Positions 32,364 through 40,381 of a stretch of 64,000 nt of DNA are shown one piece after another. The stretch covers positions 744,001 through 808,000 of the forward strand of contig OZ219861.1 of the NCBI GenBank assembly GCA_964291545.2. Reading direction: 5' to 3'. The notes below the pieces were generated by a model. That model searched no databases. It saw only the letters and a list, made by a program, of their open reading frames with translations, and was not told the DNA's origin. Numbering within the stretch: position 1 is the first letter of the stretch; each line of letters opens with the position of its first letter. A program made the position numbers and the translations under genes. The DNA comes from G963667675 sp964291545. GTDB taxonomy: Bacteria; Chloroflexota; Dehalococcoidia; Lucifugimonadales; UBA3495.

Positions 32364-33179
32364 ATGCACCGCTTGACTCGGCAACCGACATTTGCAGCGC
32401 TGGCCTTGGCTCTGGCCCTGGCCGCCGGCATCGTGGTTGGCTGCGGCGGCCCCGGTGCCGCTACCGACGCTCCGGCTGCCCAACAACCCACAGAAGCCGC
32501 CGTCCCTACCTCGGCACCCACCCAGCAGCCCACAGAAGAGGCCGTTACTACCTCACCGCCCACTGAGCAGCCCACCGAGGAAGTCGACGCTACGACGCCA
32601 GCGACTGAACAACCCACTGGGGAGCCTGACACTCCCCAGCCGGCGACTGAGCAGCCCACCGAGGAAGCGGCCACTGCACCGCCGCCCACCCAGCAGCCTA
32701 CGGAGGAAGTTGCTCCTACCTCGCCGCCTACCCAGTCCCAACCAGAGGTAGGGCACGAGACGGGAGACAGGGCCCCCGGCTTTACGGTGGCCACCGCCGA
32801 CGGGGGACAGTTGAGCCTGGCCAGTTTGCAGGGGCGTCCGGTACTACTCTATTTCTTCACCACCTGGTGACCCACGTGCCGCGCCTCGTTGAGGCAGCTT
32901 AAGGACATCTACCCCGACTATGCGGACCGGGTACATTTTGTGGCGGTGGGAGTCGACCCCCAGGAAGGCGTCCCCGTGATCCGTTCCTACAAGCAAAGGG
33001 AAGGCTTCACCTGGCCGATGACTGTCGCAGACACGGGCATGCTGCGAGACTACCGTGTAACCCGGCAGGCGGTCTTTGCAACCGTCGACGCCGACGGGAT
33101 CATCGCCTCCAGCGTCGCCACGGGCAGTATGGCAGACGACGGCTGGCGGGGAGTTTTCGAAGGCCTAATAGACTCCTGA
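32364..33179 (+). CDS. Thioredoxin-like (TlpA/AhpC-type) lipoprotein, probable selenoprotein (UxxC)
   Basis: The full frame is 271 codons if TGA at 32868-32870 (codon 169) is read through. There is an N-terminal signal and lipobox (IVVGC, about residue 27). A linker follows with repeated Q-P-T-E-E units (about 40-130), then a thioredoxin fold: GDRAPGFTVATADGGQLSL, RPVLLYFFTTW, then TGA-P-T-C-R, LRQLKDIYPDYADRVHFVAVGVD, and VTRQAVFATVDADG with the cis-Pro region weakened. In this family the position after FFTTW is the nucleophilic Cys of W-C-x-x-C, so TGA here reads as selenocysteine. A hairpin after the TGA fits a bacterial SECIS. It would act outside the membrane, with the CcdA-like protein at 38279 as possible electron donor. 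Confidence 0.8.
32881..32898 (+). promoter_or_regulatory. Candidate bacterial SECIS hairpin
   Basis: GC-GCCTC (32881-32887), loop GTT (32888-32890) and GAGGC-A-GC (32891-32898, one bulged A) form a 7-bp stem inside the coding region. The apical loop begins with G and lies 17 nt after the UGA, within the spacing and loop features described for bacterial SECIS elements. Confidence 0.6.
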
Positions 33180-33295
33180 GCGCACCCTTTCCCGAATTAC
33201 CCCAGGGGCACCTGCTACTTGGCCTACCCTCTCCACTCCGCCGCGACATCGCTCTCCTGATCGTCGCGGGCGTGGCTGCGTCGGCCTGATGCGGA

Positions 33296-36200
33296 TCAGC
33301 CTTCTTCCTCTTCCGGGAACAGCACCACCCTCACGTAGCGATCGCTGGGCAGGTAGAGTTGTGCTGCAGCAGCGACCTGCTGCAGCGTCAACTCGTCCAA
33401 TCTCTCGTCAAAGCCGACGATCTCGGTGAACGCCTCTTCCCTCTGAGCGGCAGCCCTGATCTGGTTGAGCCAGAACCCGTTTTCCCGGAGGTCTTCTTCT
33501 CGCAGGGTGCGCAACTGCTCTTTGACTTTGTCCAGGTATTCTTGCTCGCCGCCCGCCTGCAGCCACTCAATTCCGTCCAGGACCTCACCGAAAAGCTCTT
33601 CCGTGCGGTCCGGGTCGCTGCCGAATATGATTGAAACAAAGTATTCTTCGTCCGGGAGGCTGGAGCTGCCTCCGTTTACCCCGATGCTGTAGGTGCCGCC
33701 CAGCTCCTCGCGGACCCGTTCCCGCAGGCGGATTTGCAGAACGTCGCCTACTACAGATAACGTCAACGCTTCTTGCCGACTCCATTCCATGTCCCCGGCG
33801 AACACCACGACGGTGTTGCTGCGCGGTTCGATACCCCTGCGAACGTCCTGATCAATCAGTCCCTCGGGCGGGTCTATGTTGTGATCTATCCATTCCTCAT
33901 CCTCCCGTTCCGTCGTTGGCAGGGTGGCCAAATAAGTCTCTGTCAGCGAGCGCAGCACTTCCCAATCAAATGCGCCAACGAATACAAAGGTCGCGTCTCC
34001 CAAGTCCGCGAACCTGTCTGCGTAGACGGCCTGGGCGCGCTCCATGCTCAACTCCTCCAGCAGGTCGACAGTAAGGGGCCGCTGCCGCAGGTGGTCCTGG
34101 GCCAGCACCCTACTGACGGTTTCGAAAAGGACCGAGTCCGGCTGGGCGGCGTTGATCTCGGCGATACTTTGCAAGCGCGCCTGGTACCTGTCGAAGACCG
34201 CCTGGTCCAGCCGCGGCTTAGTAGCATACAGCGTAATCAGTTGGAACAGCGTCCCCAGGTCCTCCGGGGATGCAAATCCGCTGAAGCCTTCGAACAGTTC
34301 CGAAATATACGGGGAGACTGTAACCCTCTTGCCAGCCAGCAGCTTTTCGAGCGTGACGTTGTCGTGGGGCCCCACGCCGCTTCCGCCAACCAAGCCGGCG
34401 GCATACAACGCCGACACGTGGTCTTCATCGGAGACCAGCGAGTGCCCCCCGGGGCTGAAGGCCGTGAATTCCACTTCATCGTCCCGGAAGTCGGTCTGCT
34501 TGGCGATCACCGTAACGCCGTTGGACAGGGTCCACATTTCAGCGTCGATGGACTCTATGTGCTCTTCAGCCGTTATGCTCCCTGGGGCCGGTATCTCTGC
34601 CAGCAGCGGCACGTCCCCAAGCTCGTCTGCGTATGGCTCTACTTCCAGCGTGTTGGCCGCTTCCAACTGGGCCAGGCCCGCCGTGGTCAACTCCTCGTCA
34701 GACGCGGCATCTGTTTCCGAGGGCCGCACGACCAGCAGCGCGGTGTCCTCTGCCCTGGTCCAGGCCGCAACCACGTCGTTGAATTCGGCAGTGGATATCT
34801 GTGGCAGCAGCTGTTGATACAATTCCCACTCGGCCTCGATGCCGGGCGCCGGCGTACCCGCCAGGAAGTGGGCCACGTACTCGTTTGCGAAGCTCCGGGA
34901 AGGGGTCTGCTCGCGTTGCTTGTAGACACTTTCCACCGCTCGCAACAAATTGCTCTTTTCTCTGGCCAGTTCGCCTTCGGTGAAGCCGTACAGTCTGACG
35001 CGCTGCAGTTCTTCCAGCATTGCCTCCAACCCGCGCTGGACGCCACCCTCTTCCACCCAGGCCGCAAACTGCAGGATGTCCAATGGTTCGACGTAACCAG
35101 AACGCAGGGCTTGGGCAAACAGAAATGGCGGGTCTTCTGCCTGGGCTCGCTCGGAGAGCCGAGCCTCAAACATCATGAAGGCCAGGCGCTCAACCACAAA
35201 GCGTCTAAATGTCGCCAGGTCTTGGCCCGTCTCGGGGGCGATCTTCCTGATCAAGATAAATTGAGTGCCTGGCGACTCCGCGTCTGTGAACACCTCGATC
35301 CAAGGCTCGTCGTGGCCTGGGACCTCGAAACTTGGCCTCACGGTGGCGGCTGCAACCGCCGCCCGGGCCTGCGCCGCCTCGCCCTCAGGCGGCGGCGCGA
35401 AGTGTTCCTGTATCTTGGCCTCTATTTCCTGGACATCAAAGTGGCCCACGGCAACCACGGCCATCAGGTCAGGCCTGTACCAGCGTTCGTAGTAATTCCT
35501 CAACTCCTCCGCAGGCGCAGTCTCGATGACCTCAGGAAGGCCGATGGGGCTCCGCTGGGCGTACTGCGATGAGCCCACGATCAACTTCAGCAAGCCTTCT
35601 TCTATCCTGGAATAGAACCCTTGACTCCCCCGCCACTCCTCCAACACCACCCCCCGCTCGAGTTCCACCTCTTCCGGGTCGAAGGACACGGCGTATGCCC
35701 AGTCGCTGAGGATCTGGAATGCTGTCTCGGTGATCTCCGGGTCGCCTGTTGGAATATCGAGAAAGTACAGGGTGTCCTCGAATCCGGTCCTGGCGTTCAA
35801 ATGGCTGCCAAAGCCGCTCCCGATGGACTCCAGGTAGTCGATAATTTCGTGCTTGGCGAACCTTTCGGTCCCGTTGAACGCCATGTGCTCAACAAAGTGC
35901 GCCAGCCCCCGCTGTTCCTCCTCCTCGTGGACCGACCCGGCCCTTACCACCAGGGAAATGTGGGCCCGGTCCAGGGGCTCCTCGTTGTGTCTTACGTAGT
36001 ATGTCAGGCCATTGGAGAGCACCCCTTGGACCACCGCGGGATCGAAGCCTAATGGAGTGTTAGGGTCAATTGCAGGCTCGGGGGTGGCTGTTGGTTCCGG
36101 GGTTGCCGTAGGGGTTGGATTCGGCGCAACCGTGGGTTGCGGGGTTATGACCGCAGTGGGTTCAGGGCTCGGCGTAGGAGACGGCTCAGGGCTGGCCGTT

Positions 36201-36382
36201 GGTCCCGGAGTAGCGGTTGCGGTGGGTTCCGGAGATGACGCGGGAGGGTGAGATACGGGGACGGCGGTGGCCGTCGGCCCCGGGATCGCAGTGGCGGTGG
36301 GCTCGGAACCGCATGCCGCCAGCACAACTATGACCAGCGCGGCGCACGCAACTGATAGCAACACCCTAAGATTTCCGGTCAT
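33296..36382 (-). CDS. M16-family zinc protease, secreted lipoprotein
   Basis: 1028 residues from the ATG at 36382, which follows AGAGAGGAGACCA; the frame extends 19 codons upstream without a site. There is a signal with lipobox LAAC (C24) and a Pro/Thr/Glu-rich linker (about 27-106). Two pitrilysin-type halves follow: the active N-half with the inverted zinc motif H162-FVE-H166 (AHFVEHMAFNGT), and a degenerate C-half ending near DRYVRVVLFPEE. M16 lipoproteins of this size degrade peptides at the cell surface or periplasm face. It is convergent with the selenoprotein gene. Confidence 0.92.
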   Translation of the reverse strand: MTGNLRVLLSVACAALVIVVLAACGSEPTATAIPGPTATAVPVSHPPASSPEPTATATPGPTASPEPSPTPSPEPTAVITPQPTVAPNPTPTATPEPTATPEPAIDPNTPLGFDPAVVQGVLSNGLTYYVRHNEEPLDRAHISLVVRAGSVHEEEEQRGLAHFVEHMAFNGTERFAKHEIIDYLESIGSGFGSHLNARTGFEDTLYFLDIPTGDPEITETAFQILSDWAYAVSFDPEEVELERGVVLEEWRGSQGFYSRIEEGLLKLIVGSSQYAQRSPIGLPEVIETAPAEELRNYYERWYRPDLMAVVAVGHFDVQEIEAKIQEHFAPPPEGEAAQARAAVAAATVRPSFEVPGHDEPWIEVFTDAESPGTQFILIRKIAPETGQDLATFRRFVVERLAFMMFEARLSERAQAEDPPFLFAQALRSGYVEPLDILQFAAWVEEGGVQRGLEAMLEELQRVRLYGFTEGELAREKSNLLRAVESVYKQREQTPSRSFANEYVAHFLAGTPAPGIEAEWELYQQLLPQISTAEFNDVVAAWTRAEDTALLVVRPSETDAASDEELTTAGLAQLEAANTLEVEPYADELGDVPLLAEIPAPGSITAEEHIESIDAEMWTLSNGVTVIAKQTDFRDDEVEFTAFSPGGHSLVSDEDHVSALYAAGLVGGSGVGPHDNVTLEKLLAGKRVTVSPYISELFEGFSGFASPEDLGTLFQLITLYATKPRLDQAVFDRYQARLQSIAEINAAQPDSVLFETVSRVLAQDHLRQRPLTVDLLEELSMERAQAVYADRFADLGDATFVFVGAFDWEVLRSLTETYLATLPTTEREDEEWIDHNIDPPEGLIDQDVRRGIEPRSNTVVVFAGDMEWSRQEALTLSVVGDVLQIRLRERVREELGGTYSIGVNGGSSSLPDEEYFVSIIFGSDPDRTEELFGEVLDGIEWLQAGGEQEYLDKVKEQLRTLREEDLRENGFWLNQIRAAAQREEAFTEIVGFDERLDELTLQQVAAAAQLYLPSDRYVRVVLFPEEEEG

Positions 36383-36454
36383 TGGTCTCCTCTCTTGTTG
36401 ATCACAAACGGAGCCTGGATGGTCCGCCGCCCGACTCACTTCCCTGCACCGTGA

Positions 36455-36967
36455 CTACCCCCCAAACGCATGCCCCAAGTCTTCCAGTTTTTGTCTCAGT
36501 TCCGCTACGCTCACGTTGATATTCCGTCCAGTCGTATCTACGACGATATCGGGCTGCCAGGATTCGTGTTCTCGGTCGCACACCTGCCGCCATGTGGGCA
36601 GTTGATGTCCGGCGATGTCGGCTACCCGCGACTCTACTCTACTCCGGTGCTCCTCCCTGTCGGAACAGACAATCTCAATCTCGATGTGCTGCTTGCCTGC
36701 CCGCCGGGCGACCTCACGCCAAGCTGATCGAGTCTCTTCCACCGGGTTCACGGAATCGGCTATCACGGTGTGTCCCAGCCTCAGGTTGTCCTCGGCAACC
36801 GCATAGGCTACCACATACCCCTCCGGCCCAGAAACGGTTACGCGGGAGTTGCGCAGCGCCTGCTCGATGGAATCGATGCGGACGTGCACGGCGCCGATGG
36901 CCCGCGCCAGTCGTGTGGCAAGCCCCGTCTTGCCCGCAGCCGGAAGACCTCCGAATATCAGCAGCAC
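36455..36967 (-). CDS. P-loop kinase-like protein (AAA_33 family)
   Basis: 170 residues from a GTG at 36967, 11 bp after the stop of the alcohol dehydrogenase gene. The Walker A is GLPAAGKT near the start, followed by HVRIDSIEQALR, AVAEDNLRLGHTVIADSVNP (Walker B-like strand) and ESRVADI with the arginines expected of the LID region. Proteins of this type phosphorylate small molecules or nucleotides and are often single genes of unknown substrate. The reading frame continues far upstream over the neighbouring gene, but that part has no family features. Confidence 0.75.
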   Translation of the reverse strand: MLLIFGGLPAAGKTGLATRLARAIGAVHVRIDSIEQALRNSRVTVSGPEGYVVAYAVAEDNLRLGHTVIADSVNPVEETRSAWREVARRAGKQHIEIEIVCSDREEHRSRVESRVADIAGHQLPTWRQVCDREHESWQPDIVVDTTGRNINVSVAELRQKLEDLGHAFGG

Positions 36968-36978
36968 GGTGTTGGGAC

Positions 36979-38064
36979 TTAAAACGCCACCACCGACCTG
37001 AGCACCTCTCCCTGCTCCATCTTGTGGAAAGCCTCCTCCACGCCGTCCAGGGGAATGGTCTCGGAGACAAAGCGGTCCAAGTCCAAACGGCCTTGCAGGT
37101 ACAGGTCGATGTACATCGGGAAGTCGCGGGTGGGGAGGCAGTCCCCATACCATGACGACTTGAGGGCGCCGCCGCGGCCGAAGACTTCCAGCAGCGGCAG
37201 CTCGATCTTCATGTCCGGGCTGGGCACCCCTACCAGCACGACCACGCCGGCGTGGTCCCTGGCATAGAAGGCCTGCTCGTAGGTCGCCGGATGGCCCACC
37301 GCCTCGATGGCCACGTTGACGCCGTTCCCCCCGGTCAAGTCACGGATGGCCTCCACTGGGTCGGTCTGGGAGGAGTTGACGGTGTGGGTGGCGCCAAAGT
37401 CCTGGGCCCACTGGAGCTTGCGGTCGTCGATGTCCACGGCGATTATCGTGTGGGCTCCGGCCAGCTTGGAACCGGCGATGGCCGCATCGCCCACGCCTCC
37501 GCAACCTATGACGGCCACGGAGTCGCCGCGGCTCACCGCGCCGGTGTTGATGGCTGCCCCCAGGCCCGCCATGATGCCGCAGCCCACCAGTCCGGCGGCG
37601 GCCGGGCTGGCCTGAGGGTCGACCTTCACCGCCTGCCTCGCATCCACCAGCGTAAGCTCGGTGAAAGCGCCTATCCCCAGGGCCGGGGACAACTGAGTCC
37701 CGTCGGCCAAAGCCATCGGGTTCTTGGCGTTCCTGCTGGCGAAGCAGTACCATGGCCGCCCGCGCAGGCATGACCGGCAGCCGTGGCAGGGCGCGCGCCA
37801 GGCGATAATCACAAAGTCGCCTGGGGAGATGCCGTCCACCCCGTCGCCCACCGCCTCCACCGTGCCTGATGCCTCGTGCCCCAGCAGGAACGGGAAGTCG
37901 TCGTTGATGGCCCCCTCACGGTAGTGCAGGTCGGTGTGACATACGCCGCAGGCTTTAACCCGCACCAGCGCCTCTCCCGGGCCCGGGTCAGGCACCAGAA
38001 TGTCCTTAAGCTCCACGGCTGCTCCCTTGGCCCCGGCAATGACACCTGTAACCTTGTGCGGCAT
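36979..38064 (-). CDS. Zinc alcohol dehydrogenase, S-(hydroxymethyl)mycothiol dehydrogenase-like
   Basis: The 361-residue MDR enzyme has catalytic zinc ligands C42 (GVCHTDL) and H63-E64 (LLGHEASG). The structural zinc cysteines C93, C96, C99 and C107 lie in APCHGCRSCL and PWYC, and the Rossmann motif is IGCGGVGDAAIAG. Length and long identical stretches (TDLHYREG.IND.(F/Y)PFLLGHEA, GALKSSWYGDCLP, FYARD.AG.VVLVGVP.PDM) match, from memory, actinobacterial MscR/AdhE2. MscR oxidises the formaldehyde-mycothiol adduct or reduces S-nitrosomycothiol. Whether this organism makes mycothiol is unknown. A kinase-like gene follows 11 bp downstream. Confidence 0.87.
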   Translation of the reverse strand: MPHKVTGVIAGAKGAAVELKDILVPDPGPGEALVRVKACGVCHTDLHYREGAINDDFPFLLGHEASGTVEAVGDGVDGISPGDFVIIAWRAPCHGCRSCLRGRPWYCFASRNAKNPMALADGTQLSPALGIGAFTELTLVDARQAVKVDPQASPAAAGLVGCGIMAGLGAAINTGAVSRGDSVAVIGCGGVGDAAIAGSKLAGAHTIIAVDIDDRKLQWAQDFGATHTVNSSQTDPVEAIRDLTGGNGVNVAIEAVGHPATYEQAFYARDHAGVVVLVGVPSPDMKIELPLLEVFGRGGALKSSWYGDCLPTRDFPMYIDLYLQGRLDLDRFVSETIPLDGVEEAFHKMEQGEVLRSVVAF

Positions 38065-38167
38065 GGGCTGCCCTCCATCCGTTCTGGACTATCGTGTAGC
38101 TGCTTTGGATACCGTGTGAGTCTGGGGCATCCTTGCCCCGAATGCAAGTCCCGCCGGGTCGCAGGTG

Positions 38168-38173
38168 TATAAT
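38168..38173 (+). promoter_or_regulatory. -10 element upstream of the CcdA-like gene
   Basis: TATAAT in AGGTGTATAATTTGG, 105 bp before the ATG. The -35 is weak. The leader to 38278 holds no gene. Confidence 0.4.
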
Positions 38174-38278
38174 TTGGCCGAGTGGTTTGAAGCAGTCGCG
38201 GGAGCCTTAAGGAATCCGCACTGCGGCAAAAACCGTACTTAGTAGATGTTCAAACCAGTGAGTTGTTGAGGTCGGCCA

Positions 38279-39181
38279 ATGGTGCTTCGAGGACTTGCCC
38301 AGCAGGATGCGAATTTCTGGCGAAGCCTGGTCCTGCCCCTTGCGGTGGCCGGCGCGGCCCTGGCCATCGCCATCGTCGGCGCTGCAGTCGTCAGCGGGGA
38401 AGGCGGCATCGACAAAATCAACCTGTTCGTAGAGGGAACGCTGTCGGGCAATTCCCAGCAATGGTTGGGCGGCCTGATCAGCGCCTCGGCATTGTTCGCT
38501 CTCGCCGCCGGAATGGCATCTGCGGTGAACCCCTGCGGCTTTGCCATGCTTCCCGCATATTTAGGCCTGTACCTGGGAAGCAACTCCAACCAGGAAGAGA
38601 GGCTCTCTCCGGTGCGGACCATGGGCCGAGCGCTGCTGGTTGGCGGGGCTGTCTCTGCCGGGTTCATACTCCTGTTCGGGGTTGTTGGCGCGATTGTCGG
38701 AGCATCGGCCTCTTTCGTCGGCAGCGTGCTGCCCTGGCTTGGGCTGGCCATAGGCGTCGCACTGGTGCTGGTGGGCGCTTGGATGGTAGGCGGGGGCAAG
38801 CTCTACACCGGCTTCGCGGCCAGGCTAGCCAGCCGCATGGGCGACCCCAGCCAGGTCAACGCCAAGGGATACTTCCTGTTCGGCTTGAGCTACGGCACCG
38901 CTTCCCTGAGTTGCACCCTTCCAATCTTCATATCCGTGGTGGGTATCGGCGTAGCCGGGTTCAGTCTTCAAAAGGTCGTGGGCAACTTCTTCCTCTACGC
39001 CCTGGGCATGGGGATGGTGATAGTCGCCATGACCCTGGGAATGGCCATCTTCAAGGGAGCGATGGTCAAGCTCATGCGCAAGGCCCTCCCCTTCATACAG
39101 CCTCTGGCGGCTGGGTTCATGGTGGTCGCCGGCACCTACATCGTGTTCTACTGGCTGACCGTCGGCCGAGACCTGCTCTAG
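38279..39181 (+). CDS. CcdA/DsbD-type transmembrane thiol-disulfide transporter
   Basis: 300 residues with an N-terminal membrane anchor and six further helices in the CcdA arrangement. The redox cysteines are C86 in AVNPCGFAMLPAYLGLYLG and C212 in TASLSCTLPIF; the NPCGFAMLPAYL motif is diagnostic. CcdA proteins carry reducing power from cytosolic thioredoxin to extracytoplasmic thioredoxin-like proteins such as ResA/TlpA. The thioredoxin-like selenoprotein 5 kb away is the natural partner in this window. Confidence 0.87.
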   Translation: MVLRGLAQQDANFWRSLVLPLAVAGAALAIAIVGAAVVSGEGGIDKINLFVEGTLSGNSQQWLGGLISASALFALAAGMASAVNPCGFAMLPAYLGLYLGSNSNQEERLSPVRTMGRALLVGGAVSAGFILLFGVVGAIVGASASFVGSVLPWLGLAIGVALVLVGAWMVGGGKLYTGFAARLASRMGDPSQVNAKGYFLFGLSYGTASLSCTLPIFISVVGIGVAGFSLQKVVGNFFLYALGMGMVIVAMTLGMAIFKGAMVKLMRKALPFIQPLAAGFMVVAGTYIVFYWLTVGRDLL

Positions 39182-39290
39182 GGCCTCGCAGCCAGCCTCA
39201 CTTACCTCCGGCGCGCCTGATGTCTCCGCAGGTGGACACTGGCGCGGCTGGGTTATAGACTAGCTGCAACATCCACCGGAGGCCGCGGCA

Positions 39291-40343
39291 ATGCCTGTCT
39301 TCACCCCCGAGTACCTGCACAAAGTCTCGTACTCCTGCTTTCGAGCCAAGGGAGCATCGGAAGAAGAAGCGGAAATAGTGGCCACCCACCAAGTCAAGGC
39401 CAACCTGGTGGGCCACGACTCTCACGGCGTCAGGCACATACCCGAGTATTGCAACCGCATAGACATGGGCCACATCGTTCCCGGCGCCCCCTTCGTGGTG
39501 GAAGACGAGACCCCCAGCACGGCGGTCATCAACGGCAATTGGGGCTTCGGGTTCGTGGTAACCGAGCGGGCCATGCGAATAGCCATAGAGAAAGCAAAGA
39601 CCCACGGCGTTGCGGCGTTAACCATCCGGCAACAGAGCCACATCGGACGTCTCGGCGACTACCCGGCGATGGCCATCGAGGAAGACATGATCGGGCTGAT
39701 TACCGCCGACTCCGGAGCGGGCCCCAAGTCGGTGGCCCCCTTCGGCGGGTCCGACCGCCGCCTGGGAACAAACCCAATTTGCATCGGGGTCCCCAGCGAC
39801 CTCCCAGCCCCCGTAGTGATTGACATGGCGACCAGCGCGGTAGCCGCCGGGAAGATAGCCCTGTATCGAAGCAGGGCTGAGCACGTCCCCCAGGGATGGC
39901 TGGTCGACAAAGACGGGCAGCCCACCACCGACCCCAACGATTACTACGCCGGCGGATCCATCCTGCCGGTGGGCGCCGATCAGGGCCACAAGGGTTACGG
40001 CCTCTCCTTCATGGTCGAAGTTTTGTCGGCGCTGCTCACCGGCCTGGGATTCGGCCAGGACCCCTATGCCAGGCACAACGACGGGTGTTTTGTAAGCGTG
40101 TACAACGTGGAGCACTTCCGGCCCTTGAAGCAATTCAAGCAGGACGTAGCGGGGTTTGCCGAGTTCATCAAGGCCTCGCCGCCAGCCCCCGGATTCAGCA
40201 ACGTTCTCTACCCCGGTGAAATCGAACACCTTACCGAGCAGACCCGCCGCAAGGAAGGCATATTCGTCGAGGACAGCACCTGGGAGGAAATAACCAGCCT
40301 CATGCAGTCCCTGGGCATCGACAAAGAAGTCGGCTTACCCTGA
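39291..40343 (+). CDS. Ldh2-family malate/L-lactate/ureidoglycolate-type dehydrogenase
   Basis: The 350-residue NAD(P)-dependent dehydrogenase has the unusual Ldh2 fold. It shows VKANLVGHDSHGVRHIPEY with the catalytic His, NGNWGFGFVVTERAM, RQQSHIGRLGDYPAMA, FGGSDRRLGTNPICIGVPS and DQGHKGYGLSFMVEVLS. It reduces or oxidises 2-hydroxy/2-keto acids; the exact substrate is not readable. CCGGAGGCCGCGGCA precedes the ATG. ilvD starts 38 bp downstream on the same strand. Confidence 0.9.
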   Translation: MPVFTPEYLHKVSYSCFRAKGASEEEAEIVATHQVKANLVGHDSHGVRHIPEYCNRIDMGHIVPGAPFVVEDETPSTAVINGNWGFGFVVTERAMRIAIEKAKTHGVAALTIRQQSHIGRLGDYPAMAIEEDMIGLITADSGAGPKSVAPFGGSDRRLGTNPICIGVPSDLPAPVVIDMATSAVAAGKIALYRSRAEHVPQGWLVDKDGQPTTDPNDYYAGGSILPVGADQGHKGYGLSFMVEVLSALLTGLGFGQDPYARHNDGCFVSVYNVEHFRPLKQFKQDVAGFAEFIKASPPAPGFSNVLYPGEIEHLTEQTRRKEGIFVEDSTWEEITSLMQSLGIDKEVGLP

Positions 40344-40381
40344 AACAATCGGGGCATGAACCATTACATTGGAGGGCCGAA

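Noticed and set aside
24682..32870. TGA read as tryptophan throughout the genome
   Set aside because: Many intact genes here end in TGA with tight overlaps to the next gene (for example ugd at 23100-23102), so TGA is a normal stop.
36968..37153. N-terminal extension of the kinase-like protein over the alcohol dehydrogenase gene
   Set aside because: It overlaps a strongly conserved gene on the same strand and has no kinase sequence; the GTG at 36967 fits the family start.
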